64,000 bases of DNA. Origin: an uncultured Paracoccaceae bacterium (GTDB taxonomy: Bacteria; Pseudomonadota; Alphaproteobacteria; Rhodobacterales; Rhodobacteraceae). The stretch spans positions 372,001 to 436,000 of the forward strand of contig CANMFL010000001.1 of NCBI GenBank assembly GCA_947497185.1. The letters run 5' to 3'. This document shows, piece by piece, positions 17,888-26,965 of this stretch. A model generated the notes under the pieces. That model saw nothing but the letters and a program-made list of their open reading frames with translations. It did no database searches and was not told where the DNA came from. The position numbers were made by a program, and so were the translations under genes. Position 1 is the stretch's first letter. Every line of letters begins with the position of its first letter.

Positions 17888-19309
17888 ATGACCAACACAA
17901 GAAAAATCTTTGCCGGAGCCCGAATTCGCCTTTTGCGACAGAGTCACAACTTGACGCAAGCTCTTTTTGCACAGCAGCTCTCGATCTCCACAAGCTACTT
18001 GAATCAAATAGAAAATAACCAGAGGGCGTTGTCCGGCTCCGTCATTCTCGCTTTGGTTGATACGTTCAACTTTGACCTGTCAGAATTGGCTTTGGATGGC
18101 GCCGGAAAGGTGTCTGTTGACCTTCAAGAAATCCTCACTGATCCGATTTTCACCGAAAACAAGGTCCTGACCCAAGAAATAAAAATCGCAGCGACCAATG
18201 CCCCGAATATTTCAAAGGCGTTTTTGGACCTGTACCGCATGTTTCAGAAGTCCCGCGAGCAATTGGGCGAGGTCGATAATGCGCTGAAAGACCACGAAAC
18301 GTCGCTCGCACCCCTGCCCTACGAAGAGGTCCGCGACTACTTTCACTATAACGACAACTACATCGACGCGTTGGATCGCGCAGCAGAAGCCTTCGCGCTG
18401 TCGCTGCCCCGCTCCGATGCAGGCCGTCACGCGGATATGGTGGACTATTTGCTGAAAACGCACGGCGTGAAAGTCGTGATGCGCAAGGACAAACCCGGCT
18501 CAAGCACCCTACGCGCTTATGATCCGACGACCAAAACCATCCACCTGAATGCCGCCTCGTCTATGGCCACGAATTTGTTTCAACTCGCCTATCAAGTTGG
18601 CCTGATTGAACAGAGCGACCTCATTGAGCAACTGCTGGACGACGCGGCCTTCCACACCGATGTTGCCCGCGATGTGTGCCGCATGACCTTTGCCAACTAT
18701 TTTGCTGGTGCCGTGGTGCTGCCCTACTCCGAATTTGCGCAAGCCGCAAAAGAACAACGGCACGATCTGGAAAACCTTGCGTTCCAGTTTGATGCTAGCC
18801 TCGAACAAGTCTGCCACCGCCTGAGCAACCTGCAACGTCCCGGCGAAAAAGGCATTCCGTTCTATTTTGTCCGCATTGATCAGGCAGGCAACATCACGAA
18901 ACGCCATTCAGCCACAACGCTGCAATTCACCCGCTTTGGCGGCGGCTGCCCGCTGTGGAACGTGCACCATGCGTTTCAATCGCCCGGTGAAATCCTACGG
19001 CAATTGGCCGTGACGCCCGATGGCATCCAATATCTTTCGCTTGCCTTCGTGCAGACAAAACGGGTGTCGGGGTTCAAATCACCCGTGCGGAAATATGCGA
19101 TTGGGTTGGGCTGTGAAATCAAACATGCGGGCCATGTGGTCTACGCTGATGATTTGGACGTCACCGAGGTCAAGAACTTTGACCCTATCGGCACGAGCTG
19201 CCGGATTTGCGAACGGATTGATTGTTTTCACCGCTCTGTGCCGCCGATTGGCAAGCAGATCGTTGTGGATCACAACAAACGTGGCAGCGTGCCGTTTAAG
19301 ATTTCCTGA
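17888..19309 (+). CDS. XRE-family short-chain fatty acyl-CoA regulator (PccR/RamB type)
   Basis: A 473-residue regulator. The N-terminal helix-turn-helix (about residues 5-65, with RIRLLRQSHNLTQALFAQQL and TSYLNQIENNQRALS) is followed by a linker, an IrrE/DUF955-like region (about 170-270) and the C-terminal DUF2083 domain with CPLWNVHHAFQ and the cysteine cluster CRICERIDCFHR. This architecture defines the ScfR group: RamB in actinobacteria, and PccR and MccR, which sense propionyl- or methyl-branched acyl-CoA. The frame is open upstream to 17837, but homology begins at MTNTRKIF, so ATG 17888 is used. The DUF955 segment lacks an obvious HExxH, so peptidase activity is unlikely. It is divergent from prpE, the probable target. 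Confidence 0.88.
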   Translation: MTNTRKIFAGARIRLLRQSHNLTQALFAQQLSISTSYLNQIENNQRALSGSVILALVDTFNFDLSELALDGAGKVSVDLQEILTDPIFTENKVLTQEIKIAATNAPNISKAFLDLYRMFQKSREQLGEVDNALKDHETSLAPLPYEEVRDYFHYNDNYIDALDRAAEAFALSLPRSDAGRHADMVDYLLKTHGVKVVMRKDKPGSSTLRAYDPTTKTIHLNAASSMATNLFQLAYQVGLIEQSDLIEQLLDDAAFHTDVARDVCRMTFANYFAGAVVLPYSEFAQAAKEQRHDLENLAFQFDASLEQVCHRLSNLQRPGEKGIPFYFVRIDQAGNITKRHSATTLQFTRFGGGCPLWNVHHAFQSPGEILRQLAVTPDGIQYLSLAFVQTKRVSGFKSPVRKYAIGLGCEIKHAGHVVYADDLDVTEVKNFDPIGTSCRICERIDCFHRSVPPIGKQIVVDHNKRGSVPFKIS

Positions 19310-19330
19310 CCCGGTTTTCGCCGGATCAGG
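19305..19330. terminator. Hairpin between convergent regulator and dctM
   Basis: CCTGA-C-CCGG (19305-19314) pairs with CCGG-A-TCAGG (19321-19330) across a six-base loop, with one mismatched pair. It spans the regulator stop codon and lies between two genes that end toward each other. No U-tract follows on either strand, so termination is plausible but not certain. Confidence 0.45.
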
Positions 19331-19341
19331 ATAGTGCTTGA

Positions 19342-20622
19342 TTAGCCCAGAAGCGATGGCAACCACAGCGACACCGCTGGCACATAAGTGACCAAAATCA
19401 GAGCCACCAAAATCGCCAGATAAAATGGCCAGATTGATTTCAGCGCCTGTTCGATTTTGATCCGCCCGACAGCGCAGCCGACGAACAAACAGGTCCCGAC
19501 GGGTGGCGTACATAGGCCCAGCCCGAGGTTCACCAACATCATGATGCCGAACTGTGTCGGGTCCATGCCGAGGCCTTTTGCGATTGGCAAAAAGATTGGT
19601 GTGCAGATCAGGATCAACGCGGCCATATCCATGATCATGCCCAACAAGAGCAGGATCACGTTGATCATCATCAAGATCACAATCGGGTTGTCAGAGATCG
19701 ACACCAGCAAATCGCTGAGTTTCGTTGGGACTTGGTACAGCGCCAAAAGATAGGCGAATGACGACGCAAATGCGATCAGGATCATCACCATCGCCGTGGT
19801 GCGCACAGCCCCCGTGACGGCCAGAACAAAGGCATCCCACGTCAGCGAGCGGTAGTAGAATTTGGTCAGCAGCAGCGCATAAAGCGCCCCAAACGCACCG
19901 GATTCCGTCACCGTGAACACGCCGGACAATGTACCGCCAACGATGATCACCGCCGTAATAAAACCAGGAATCGCATCCATGGCTGTGCGGCCAACTTCGG
20001 CCCAACCGGGGAACGGCTCTGCGGGGTAGTTGTGCTTGATCGACAGAATATAGGCCGCAATCGCGAGGCTCACGCACATCAAAATGCCGGGCACGACGCC
20101 TGCGAGAAACAGTTTCGAAATCGAAATCCCGCCGCCAGCCGCCACCGCAAAAATGATCATGTTGTGGCTTGGCGGAATGACGATCCCCGCGATGGATGAT
20201 GTCACAGTCACGTTCACCGCGAAATCAGGTCGGTAGCCGCGTTCCTTCATCACTGGGATCAACAGCGACCCAAGTGCGGAAATATCAGCGACCGCAGATC
20301 CGGAAATCCCGCCGAACAGCATGGATGAGAAAATGTTCACCATCGCCAAACCACCCTTGAGGTGGCCGACCAAGGCAGCGGCAAGTTTCACGAGACGTTT
20401 CGCGATCCCGCCGTGCAACATGATCTCGCCCGCAAAGACAAAGAACGGAATGGCGAGCAGTGAAAACACCGACACGCCTGCCGTGGCCCGTTGAAAGGTA
20501 ATCAACATCGGGAAGCCTTCGAACCAGAACGCAGAGGCCGCAGCGATCCCCATGGCAAAAGCCACAGGCATCCCCACGACCACCAACAGGCCGAAGACGA
20601 GCATCAGAATGAGTAAGCCCAT
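19342..20622 (-). CDS. dctM: TRAP transporter large permease (DctM)
   Basis: A 426-residue inner-membrane protein with about 12 helices, the usual DctM length. Motifs include FFVFAGEIMLHGGIAKRLV, FGGISGSAVADISALGSLLIP, VTSSIAGIVIPPSHNMI and a C-terminal NLGLGLCTPPVGTCLFV. DctM forms the sodium-coupled transport channel of a tripartite TRAP importer with the small permease and binding protein encoded just upstream. Start ATG at 20622, three bases after the dctQ stop. The substrate is not shown by the permease; family substrates are C4-dicarboxylates, sugar acids, sialic acid and similar organic acids. Confidence 0.93.
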   Translation of the reverse strand: MGLLILMLVFGLLVVVGMPVAFAMGIAAASAFWFEGFPMLITFQRATAGVSVFSLLAIPFFVFAGEIMLHGGIAKRLVKLAAALVGHLKGGLAMVNIFSSMLFGGISGSAVADISALGSLLIPVMKERGYRPDFAVNVTVTSSIAGIVIPPSHNMIIFAVAAGGGISISKLFLAGVVPGILMCVSLAIAAYILSIKHNYPAEPFPGWAEVGRTAMDAIPGFITAVIIVGGTLSGVFTVTESGAFGALYALLLTKFYYRSLTWDAFVLAVTGAVRTTAMVMILIAFASSFAYLLALYQVPTKLSDLLVSISDNPIVILMMINVILLLLGMIMDMAALILICTPIFLPIAKGLGMDPTQFGIMMLVNLGLGLCTPPVGTCLFVGCAVGRIKIEQALKSIWPFYLAILVALILVTYVPAVSLWLPSLLG

Positions 20623-20625
20623 AGA

Positions 20626-21156
20626 TCAGGATTCCAGTATGTCAGAGACTGGCGACCAGTCGGAAAATGTCAGAATACGCAGAACGCCGCGCGTGCCTGC
20701 AAACAGAAAGATCAGCCCGCCGCAGGACGTAATCGCAAGGGTGCGGAAACTCTCGGGGATATCCAGCATCGGCAGCAGCGTGTCCCAGCCGAACTGCATC
20801 AGCATGATACCAGCGATCAACATTACAGCGCCAAAAGCCGTCAATGTCAGATCAATCGCCACGATCAGCACCTTTTGGACAACGGTTGGCATCAGATCGC
20901 GGAACAGGTTCACGCCAAGGTGAAAGTTCTCTTTGATCCCTGCCGCAGCGCCTAAAAACGCAATGTAGCAGATCAACAAGAGCGCCAGTTGCTCAACCCA
21001 TGTGGGTGTGACGTTCAGCACATAGCGGCCAAAAACCAGCCACCCGAACGTGGCGACCAGCACCACAAGGGCCACCGATGCGCCCAAGATACAAGCCGCG
21101 CGGATCACGTCTAATCCGGCTTCTAGTTTGACGTATTTTGATGATGTCGCGACCAT
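20626..21156 (-). CDS. dctQ: TRAP transporter small permease (DctQ)
   Basis: A 176-residue membrane protein with four helices and the DctQ pattern LVFGRYVLNVTPTWVEQLALL and a FHLGVNLF stretch. The frame is open to 21237, but that extension runs back through the terminator hairpin at 21202-21232. The start is therefore placed at the ATG at 21156 (MVATSSKYVKLEAG), which has GAGGGG about eight bases upstream. It works with DctM (three bases downstream) and with the binding protein. Confidence 0.88.
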   Translation of the reverse strand: MVATSSKYVKLEAGLDVIRAACILGASVALVVLVATFGWLVFGRYVLNVTPTWVEQLALLLICYIAFLGAAAGIKENFHLGVNLFRDLMPTVVQKVLIVAIDLTLTAFGAVMLIAGIMLMQFGWDTLLPMLDIPESFRTLAITSCGGLIFLFAGTRGVLRILTFSDWSPVSDILES

Positions 21157-21201
21157 CCAATTGCCCCTCGCTTTGGTGTCGCTATCTTTCAAACGACCCG
21201 T

Positions 21202-21232
21202 AAAAAAAGGCCCGCCCGTTTGGGCGAGCCTT
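21202..21232 (-). terminator. Rho-independent terminator/attenuator between dctP and dctQM
   Basis: On the minus strand an 11-position stem with one mismatch (AAGGC-x-CGCCC pairing GGGCG-x-GCCTT, four-base loop) is followed directly by seven U. It stands 15 bases after the dctP stop. This fits the usual need for more binding protein than permease: most transcripts would end here and a fraction continue into dctQM. Confidence 0.85.
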
Positions 21233-21246
21233 GTCACGATTTGCGC

Positions 21247-22239
21247 TTAGTCCGCGTTGCGGATCAAGTTAACCAAGTCGGTCAGGTCAGGATTGTCCGC
21301 GAGGAACTTGTCGTAGACTGGGCCCATCGCCTCTTGGAACGGTGCTTTGTCTTCGATTGTGTTCACGGTTGTGCCGCCAGCAGCGATGGTTTCCATCGAC
21401 GCGGCTTCACGTTCCTGCCACAGCTCGCGCTGAAGCAAAGCAGATGTATGACCCGCTTCTTTCACGATCTCTTGCTGCTCAGGTGTCAGCTTTTCGTAAG
21501 ATTTCAGGCTCATGCACAGGCATTCTGGAATGATCAGGTGCTCTGTCAGTGAATAGAACTGGGCGACTTCGTAGTGGTTTGTGGATTCGTAAGATGGCGG
21601 GTTGTTTTCCGCACCGTCCACAACGCCGGTTTTGATCGACTGGTAGACTTCGCCAAACGCCATTGGTGTAGCGTTGCCGTCCATCGCTTCGACCATGCCA
21701 ACAAACAGATCGTTGGACATGACGCGAACCTTCAAGCCCTCGACGTCCGCAGGTGTGTTGATCGGACGCACAGAGTTGTAGAATGACCGCGCACCAGCGT
21801 CATACCACCCCAGCGGCACGATACCTTTGGCAATCATGCCTTCGCCGATGGCTTCGCCAACTTCACCGTCCATCATTTCGTACATGTCGGGAATCGACGG
21901 GAAAATGAACGGCAAGGACACAACGTTGGTTTCAGGAATAGACTGACCCATCGGCCCAAGGCTGAATTCGCCGAAATCAATCACACCAAGGCGGATTTGC
22001 TCAATCGCGTCAGGCTGGCTGCCGAGAACGCCGTTGTGAAATGTCTTTGCAGTGATTTCGCCATTTGTGCGTTCTGCAACTTCTGCTGCAAACGATTCCA
22101 TCGCGATAGAAACTGGGTAATCTTCGACGTGAATGTTCCAGCCGCGCAATTCAACGGCTGTCGCCGCAGTGCCCGCAACAGCAATTGCGCCGCCAAGTGC
22201 TGCGGATGTCATAGCTGTCCGGATATTAAAGTGTAGCAT
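21247..22239 (-). CDS. dctP: TRAP transporter solute-binding protein (DctP family)
   Basis: A 330-residue periplasmic binding protein. The signal peptide spans about residues 1-28 (basic FNIRT, core AALGGAIAVAG, cleavage after ATA). The mature part has GSQPDAIEQIRLGVIDFGEF, LPFIFPSIPDMYEMMDGEVG, a central PINTPADVEGLKVRVMSND with the conserved ligand arginine, and GAENNPPSYESTNHYEVAQF. The ligand is probably an organic acid whose carboxylate contacts that arginine. ATG follows GGGAGG. An operator-like TGGTATACTA lies about 120 bases upstream, and a terminator separates it from dctQM. Confidence 0.93.
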   Translation of the reverse strand: MLHFNIRTAMTSAALGGAIAVAGTAATAVELRGWNIHVEDYPVSIAMESFAAEVAERTNGEITAKTFHNGVLGSQPDAIEQIRLGVIDFGEFSLGPMGQSIPETNVVSLPFIFPSIPDMYEMMDGEVGEAIGEGMIAKGIVPLGWYDAGARSFYNSVRPINTPADVEGLKVRVMSNDLFVGMVEAMDGNATPMAFGEVYQSIKTGVVDGAENNPPSYESTNHYEVAQFYSLTEHLIIPECLCMSLKSYEKLTPEQQEIVKEAGHTSALLQRELWQEREAASMETIAAGGTTVNTIEDKAPFQEAMGPVYDKFLADNPDLTDLVNLIRNAD

Positions 22240-22727
22240 AATGCGATCCCTCCCGATCGTTTTTTAAATACCGCCGCACCGCCACTCCTCTGGCGATGAA
22301 TTGGCCAAATTCTTAATGCGCGACTGACATTGTCCCTAACAACTACCGTCACCCATCAATTGGTATACTAGTATTGATGCGCGCGAAGCCTGTCAATTCT
22401 GTGAAGACATTTTTCAGCACACCTGGCGAGAAAACCGCACAAAGACCGCGCCGCAACATACTGTAAACTAAAGAAAATTCGCACGCACGCCAGCCGCACA
22501 AAAACCAAAGGCTTGGGCTGATGCCTTGCGCCTCGGTCCTAAAGTGGCCGTTGACCACGCTGTTTCGAAAATAGTCGATATGAATATTCCCCGAATCTTA
22601 CCCTATGCTAGGCAAATTCCGGCTCACGACAATAGCTTAAACCAACTTGATGGTGCAGGCAGAATAAGGCACCGTTAGCCCGTGTGAAAATTGGGTGCGG
22701 CTTGGCCGAGATTGGATTGTGGGCGAC
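22240..22727. other. Intergenic region between dctP and the transglycosylase gene
   Basis: This 488-base divergent spacer is AT-richer than its surroundings and holds no convincing gene. The main visible signal is TGGTATACTA at 22361-22370, which contains half of a 10-base perfect palindrome ATACTAGTAT. It should contain promoters for both flanking genes, but I cannot place -35/-10 boxes with confidence. Confidence 0.5.
22361..22370. promoter_or_regulatory. GntR/FCD-like operator candidate upstream of dctP
   Basis: TGGTATACTA fits the TNGTNNACNA core common to FadR-subfamily GntR operators and overlaps a palindrome ATACTAGTAT. It is about 120 bases ahead of dctP. TRAP transporter genes are often controlled by such regulators, but no gntR gene is in this window. 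A similar core, TTGTATACCA, is at 26201-26210 upstream of icd. Confidence 0.35.
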
Positions 22728-23870
22728 ATGAACTTGAATAAACGAACTTTCATTGCAGGCCTTGGCGCGTTCGGTTTGAGCGCGTGTTCGGGTGCCGCGC
22801 AATCCACACGGCCCACCGCCCGCGGTGCCGTGCCTGTTGATCTGCGCCCCGTGCAAACCCCCGCCTTTATGGAGTGGGTCGCACGGTTCAAACCCCGCGC
22901 CACGAGTGCGGGCATTTCCAGCAGCACTTTCGATGCCGCCTTTGCCAATGCAGGTTATATACCGCGCGTCGTGGGTCGGGATCGCAACCAGATCCAAACC
23001 CGCCGAACGCTCGAAGATTACCTGTCGATTGCTGTTTCGGACGAGCGGATGACCAAAGGCCGCACCGCGATCAGACAGCACGCCAACACGCTGGCGGCGG
23101 TAGAACAGCGCTACGGCGTGGATCGCAACATCGTCGCGGCAATCTGGGGCATGGAAAGCCTGTTTGGTGAACGACGCGGCGACATTCCTGTGGTTTCTGC
23201 CACCGCAACACTGGCCTTTGACGGGCGGCGCGGTGCGTTCTACGAAAGCCAGCTAATTGCGGCGCTGAAAATCCTTGAACGCGGCGACACGACGCCCGAT
23301 CAAATGATCGGCAGCTGGGCTGGTGCGATGGGTCACACCCAGTTTATTCCCACGTCTTATCAATCCTTTGCCGTCGATTTCACAGGCGACGGTCGCCGCG
23401 ATATCTGGAGCGACGACCCCACGGATTCGCTTGCATCCACAGCCGCATACCTGTCGCGCAACGGCTGGCAATCCGGCCTAAAATGGGGATCAGAAGAAGG
23501 CACAGGCGGCCCGTCGGGGCGCACCCTGCAACCACAATCAGGCGGAATTAAATTCATCGTCACCCGCAATTTCGACGCGTTAAAAAGCTACAACAATTCC
23601 GACTTCTACGCGATTGGTATCGGGCATCTGGCCGACCGCCTTGGCGGCGCGGGACCCCTGCGCGGCAGCTTCCCACCCGATGAAAACGGATTGACCAAAG
23701 CGGACCGCCAAGCGGTGCAACGCGGCCTCGCGCGGCGCGGTTTTGACGTTGGTGCGGCGGACGGCGTGATTGGCGGCCAAACGATTGCCGCGATCACCGC
23801 ATTCCAAGAGCAGCAAGGCATGGCTGTCACAGGCATCGCGTCGCGTGACGTGCTTAATGCGTTACGTTAA
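22728..23870 (+). CDS. Lytic murein transglycosylase, MltB-like lipoprotein
   Basis: A 380-residue protein. The N-terminus MNLNKRTFIAGLGAFGLSAC is a lipoprotein signal with lipobox LSAC, and the KR-x-F pair could also suit the Tat route. The catalytic SLT_2/MltB domain (about 45-300) includes AAIWGMESLFGERRGD with the catalytic glutamate, FYESQLIAALKIL, WAGAMGHTQFIPTSYQSFAVD and DSLASTAAYLSRNGW. A peptidoglycan-binding domain closes the protein (about 320-378, GLARRGFDVGAADGVIGGQT). It should cleave glycan strands to 1,6-anhydroMurNAc ends at the outer-membrane side of the wall. The frame is open to a GTG at 22695, but the lipobox spacing favours ATG 22728. Confidence 0.9.
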   Translation: MNLNKRTFIAGLGAFGLSACSGAAQSTRPTARGAVPVDLRPVQTPAFMEWVARFKPRATSAGISSSTFDAAFANAGYIPRVVGRDRNQIQTRRTLEDYLSIAVSDERMTKGRTAIRQHANTLAAVEQRYGVDRNIVAAIWGMESLFGERRGDIPVVSATATLAFDGRRGAFYESQLIAALKILERGDTTPDQMIGSWAGAMGHTQFIPTSYQSFAVDFTGDGRRDIWSDDPTDSLASTAAYLSRNGWQSGLKWGSEEGTGGPSGRTLQPQSGGIKFIVTRNFDALKSYNNSDFYAIGIGHLADRLGGAGPLRGSFPPDENGLTKADRQAVQRGLARRGFDVGAADGVIGGQTIAAITAFQEQQGMAVTGIASRDVLNALR

Positions 23871-23900
23871 GATCGCCGTGTAACGCCATACGCTGAAACG

Positions 23901-23940
23901 AAAAAAGCCCCGCGCATCAAATGATGCGCGGGGCTTTTTT
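23901..23940. terminator. Bidirectional rho-independent terminator
   Basis: A perfect 19-base inverted repeat, GC-rich in its core (GCCCCGCGCATCA facing TGATGCGCGGGGC) with six A on one side and six T on the other, lies between the convergent transglycosylase and icd genes. It will terminate on both strands. Confidence 0.95.
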
Positions 23941-23952
23941 AGTGTATAAATC

Positions 23953-26142
23953 TTATCCGATGATCGCGTTCAACGTCGCGGATGGGCGCATCACTGCTGC
24001 GGTTTTTGCCGCATCACCATGGTAGTAGCCTCCCAGATCAACAGCTGGCCCTTGTGCCGCTGCGAGTTCTGACAAGATTGCCGCCTCGCCTGATGCAAGC
24101 GCCTCTGCGATTGGGGCAAAGTGTGTAGCCAAGTCTGCATCGTCCGATTGCGCGGCCAATGCTTCGGCCCAGTAGCGTGCGAACCAGTAGTGGCTGTCGC
24201 GGTTGTCAGGCTCGCCAACTTTGCGCGATGGCGAATGGCCGTTGTCCAAGATCCCTTGGGTCGCGGCGTCCACTGCCTTGCCCAAAACGCGGGCTTTTTC
24301 GTTGTTTTTTGCATCCGCGAGGAACTGCAAGCTTTCGCCTAAGGCACAGAATTCACCCAATGAATCCCACCGCAGGTGGTTTTCTTCGACCAACTGCTGC
24401 ACGTGCTTTGGCGCAGACCCACCAGCGCCGGTTTCAAACAAGCCGCCGCCGTTCATCAGTTTCACGATGGACAACATTTTCGCGGAAGTGGCCAACTCCA
24501 AGATCGGAAACAGGTCAGTCAGATAGTCGCGCAGCACGTTGCCGGTGATCGCAATGGAATCCTCGCCTTTGGTGATGGTTTCCAGCGATGCGCGGGTGGC
24601 TTCGCGTGGGGCCATGATTTCGAATTTGTCGGCCACGCCTTTGGCTTCCAAAATCGGTTTCACATAAGCGATCAGTTCCGCGTCATGCGCGCGATCTGCA
24701 TCAAGCCAGAAAATCGCGCGTGTGCCTTCAGCTTTTTGGCGATCAATCGCGAGGTTCACCCAGTCTTCAATCGGCGCCTGACGGGCGGAAGCTGAGCGCC
24801 AGATGTCGCCCGCTTCAACCGCGTGCTGGTGCAAAACCGTGCCATCGTCGAGGATCATTTTGACGGTGCCCGCCTCTGAGATCTCGAATGTGGTCGGGTG
24901 CGAGCCGTATTCTTCAGCCTTTTGCGCCATCAGACCGATGTTCTGGACTGTGCCTGCTGTCGCTGGGTTCAACTTGCCGTTTTCTTTGAAAAACTTAATG
25001 CTTTCGTCATAAACCGGCGCGTATGAATTGTCAGGGATCACGCAGTTGGCGTCGGATTCTTTGCCGTCTGGTCCCCAACCCTTGCCGCCTGCGCGGATCA
25101 GCGCTGGCATCGACGCGTCGATAATGACGTCGGATGACACGTGCAGGTTGGTGATGCCTTTGTCGCTATCGACCATGTACATCGGCGGACGATCCGCCAT
25201 GCAAGCCTCGATATCGGCAACAATTGCGGCATTATCCTTAACGCGGGCAAGCAAATCACCAAGGCCGGAATTCGGGTTCACGCCCAGGTCGGCCATTGTA
25301 TCGCCGTGCTTTTCAAACACGGGTGCAAGGAATGCTTTGACCGCGTGTCCGAAGATGATCGGGTCAGAGACCTTCATCATCGTGGCTTTCATGTGCAACG
25401 AAAACAGCGTGCCGTCTTCTTTGGTTTTCGCGATTTCGTCAGCCAAGAACGACTGCAACGCCGCCGCAGACATGAATGTCGCATCAACCACGGTGCCCGC
25501 AGGATAGCTGATGCCGTCCTTCAAAACAGTTTCGCCATCGGCCGTTTCCAACACGATTTTGGCTGTGACGTCTTTGGACAAAGTCGCGGAGACCTCGTTC
25601 GAAAAGAAATCGCCGCTGGACATCGCAGAGACCTTGGTCTTGCTGTCCGCAGACCAGTCACCCATCCGGTGCGGGTTGTTTTGTGCGAATGTCTTCACAG
25701 CCTTAGCCGCGCGGCGGTCAGAGTTACCTTCACGCAGCACAGGGTTCACAGCAGAGCCTTTGATCCCGTCGTATTTCGCGCGGATCGCTTTTTCAGCGTC
25801 CGAAGATGGGGATTCTGGATAGTCAGGCAGCGCGAACCCTTGGGATTGCAATTCTTTGACTGCGGCAACCAACTGCGGCACGGACGCAGAGATGTTCGGC
25901 AATTTAATGACGTTGGCATCAGCTGTCTTAACCAAACGACCCAGCTCGGCCAGATCGTCAGATTGCTGCTGATCCGCGTTCAAATGCTCTGGGAAAGTCG
26001 CCAGAATGCGGCCCGCGAGGCTGATGTCTTTGGTGCCAACAGACACGCCAGCGGCGGCTGCGAATTTCTGGATAATCGGCAAGAACGATGCCGAGGCCAG
26101 TTCCGGTGCTTCGTCAACTTTGGTGTAGATGATATCTGTCAT
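23953..26142 (-). CDS. icd: NADP-dependent isocitrate dehydrogenase, monomeric type
   Basis: A 729-residue protein of the large monomeric IDH family, unrelated in length to the 400-residue dimeric enzyme. It makes 2-oxoglutarate from isocitrate in the TCA cycle. Visible family stretches: [20 protein letters not shown] at the start, [13 protein letters not shown] with [46 protein letters not shown], and a C-terminal [19 protein letters not shown] with WAEALAAQ. The gene ends 13 bases from the shared terminator. An inverted repeat TATACC-AC-GGTATA lies about 60 bases ahead of the start. Confidence 0.95.
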   Translation of the reverse strand: MTDIIYTKVDEAPELASASFLPIIQKFAAAAGVSVGTKDISLAGRILATFPEHLNADQQQSDDLAELGRLVKTADANVIKLPNISASVPQLVAAVKELQSQGFALPDYPESPSSDAEKAIRAKYDGIKGSAVNPVLREGNSDRRAAKAVKTFAQNNPHRMGDWSADSKTKVSAMSSGDFFSNEVSATLSKDVTAKIVLETADGETVLKDGISYPAGTVVDATFMSAAALQSFLADEIAKTKEDGTLFSLHMKATMMKVSDPIIFGHAVKAFLAPVFEKHGDTMADLGVNPNSGLGDLLARVKDNAAIVADIEACMADRPPMYMVDSDKGITNLHVSSDVIIDASMPALIRAGGKGWGPDGKESDANCVIPDNSYAPVYDESIKFFKENGKLNPATAGTVQNIGLMAQKAEEYGSHPTTFEISEAGTVKMILDDGTVLHQHAVEAGDIWRSASARQAPIEDWVNLAIDRQKAEGTRAIFWLDADRAHDAELIAYVKPILEAKGVADKFEIMAPREATRASLETITKGEDSIAITGNVLRDYLTDLFPILELATSAKMLSIVKLMNGGGLFETGAGGSAPKHVQQLVEENHLRWDSLGEFCALGESLQFLADAKNNEKARVLGKAVDAATQGILDNGHSPSRKVGEPDNRDSHYWFARYWAEALAAQSDDADLATHFAPIAEALASGEAAILSELAAAQGPAVDLGGYYHGDAAKTAAVMRPSATLNAIIG

Positions 26143-26200
26143 GATTAACCCCTAGCTTTTCAATTTGCCTGTCCTTACCGGATGCAACCGGCGACGTCCA

Positions 26201-26217
26201 TTGTATACCACGGTATA
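26201..26217. promoter_or_regulatory. Inverted repeat upstream of icd
   Basis: TATACC (26204-26209) and GGTATA (26212-26217) form an inverted repeat with a two-base spacer. The overlapping TTGTATACCA (26201-26210) fits the TNGTNNACNA operator core also seen upstream of dctP. On the minus strand the segment also reads as a possible -10 (TACAAT). It could be an operator overlapping the icd promoter. Confidence 0.4.
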
Positions 26218-26242
26218 TCGAAATTAATCCAACAGAGACGGG

Positions 26243-26719
26243 TTATGCCCCCTCAAGGAATGCGTGCGCCTCTAAGATCGCCGCAGCCAAACCGTCGAAA
26301 AATCCAGCCGCCGTGACATCCACAAGGCCCGCTTGACCGTTTTGTGCCACGAATCCATCTGGGGCTTGGATCACGGTGAACATATTATTCTTGGACAGCC
26401 ACAAATCGCGGTGACTGTTGCCCATGCCGTGTTTCAGCACGTTCACAGCCAAATAGTAGCTGTAAATCCGATCCGCGAGATCAGCCTCGCCTGCCTCTAG
26501 CAGCTGCGCCTTAAGTTTGCGCGCAAATGGACCGCGCCGGAAATGGTGCTGGGACCGCGCTTCAAAGGCTGCAAATGTGTCGATTGCGATAGCCTCAAGC
26601 GCAAGTGTGCCCGCCAAGACCTCCGCATCAGACGCGCCCGCTGTGATCTGATCCTCAGCGGCTTTTGCGGTGATGCGCGCGGTTTCGATCAACTCTGGGA
26701 CGGTTTGAGGGGCTGACAT
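26243..26719 (-). CDS. Unknown cytoplasmic protein, 158 aa
   Basis: A mostly helical, soluble protein with no signal peptide or membrane segment. Its most distinctive part is IYSYYLAVNVLKHGMGNSHR (about residues 86-105), which looks like a conserved core; the flanks are alanine-rich helices. I do not recognise a family; the helical YxxxxxxxKHG pattern is reminiscent of HEPN-like helical bundles, but that is a weak guess. It lies 100 bases upstream of icd in the same direction and 75 bases after the nrdJ terminator, so it probably has its own promoter. Confidence 0.65.
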   Translation of the reverse strand: MSAPQTVPELIETARITAKAAEDQITAGASDAEVLAGTLALEAIAIDTFAAFEARSQHHFRRGPFARKLKAQLLEAGEADLADRIYSYYLAVNVLKHGMGNSHRDLWLSKNNMFTVIQAPDGFVAQNGQAGLVDVTAAGFFDGLAAAILEAHAFLEGA

Positions 26720-26795
26720 GGTAAATTCTCCGGTTTCTCACCCTCGTTTACGCGATGGACGGCAGAATGATAGTGGCCCTGCGTGAAATCGACAT

Positions 26796-26821
26796 AAAAA
26801 AGGGGCCCCCAAAGGGACCCC
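26796..26821 (-). terminator. Rho-independent terminator downstream of nrdJ
   Basis: On the minus strand GGGG-U-CCC, a short loop and GGG-GG-CCCC form a GC-rich hairpin followed by six U. It lies about 145 bases past the nrdJ stop. Two other palindromes (26888-26913, GC-rich and imperfect, and 26928-26947, AT-rich) lie between, so the nrdJ 3' end carries three stacked hairpins. Confidence 0.8.
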
Positions 26822-26927
26822 GTGAGTTTCGCTGATCGGGCTCGTGATTATACCGCTCAATGTTTTTTGCCTGTGGCCCGATCTGCGCCGGGGGTGAGCG
26901 CACCCACCCCGGGTCTCGTTTTGGCGC

Positions 26928-26947
26928 CGAATTTTCTAGAAAATTCG
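26928..26947. repeat. 20-base perfect palindrome after nrdJ (repeat copy 1)
   Basis: CGAATTTTCTAGAAAATTCG is a perfect palindrome 18 bases after the nrdJ stop. A second copy differing only in one central base (CA for TA) is at 39337-39356, again directly downstream of genes. Position at gene ends suggests RNA 3' end formation or a dispersed palindromic repeat. Confidence 0.8.
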
Positions 26948-26965
26948 AAATGCGACGCCGATGTA

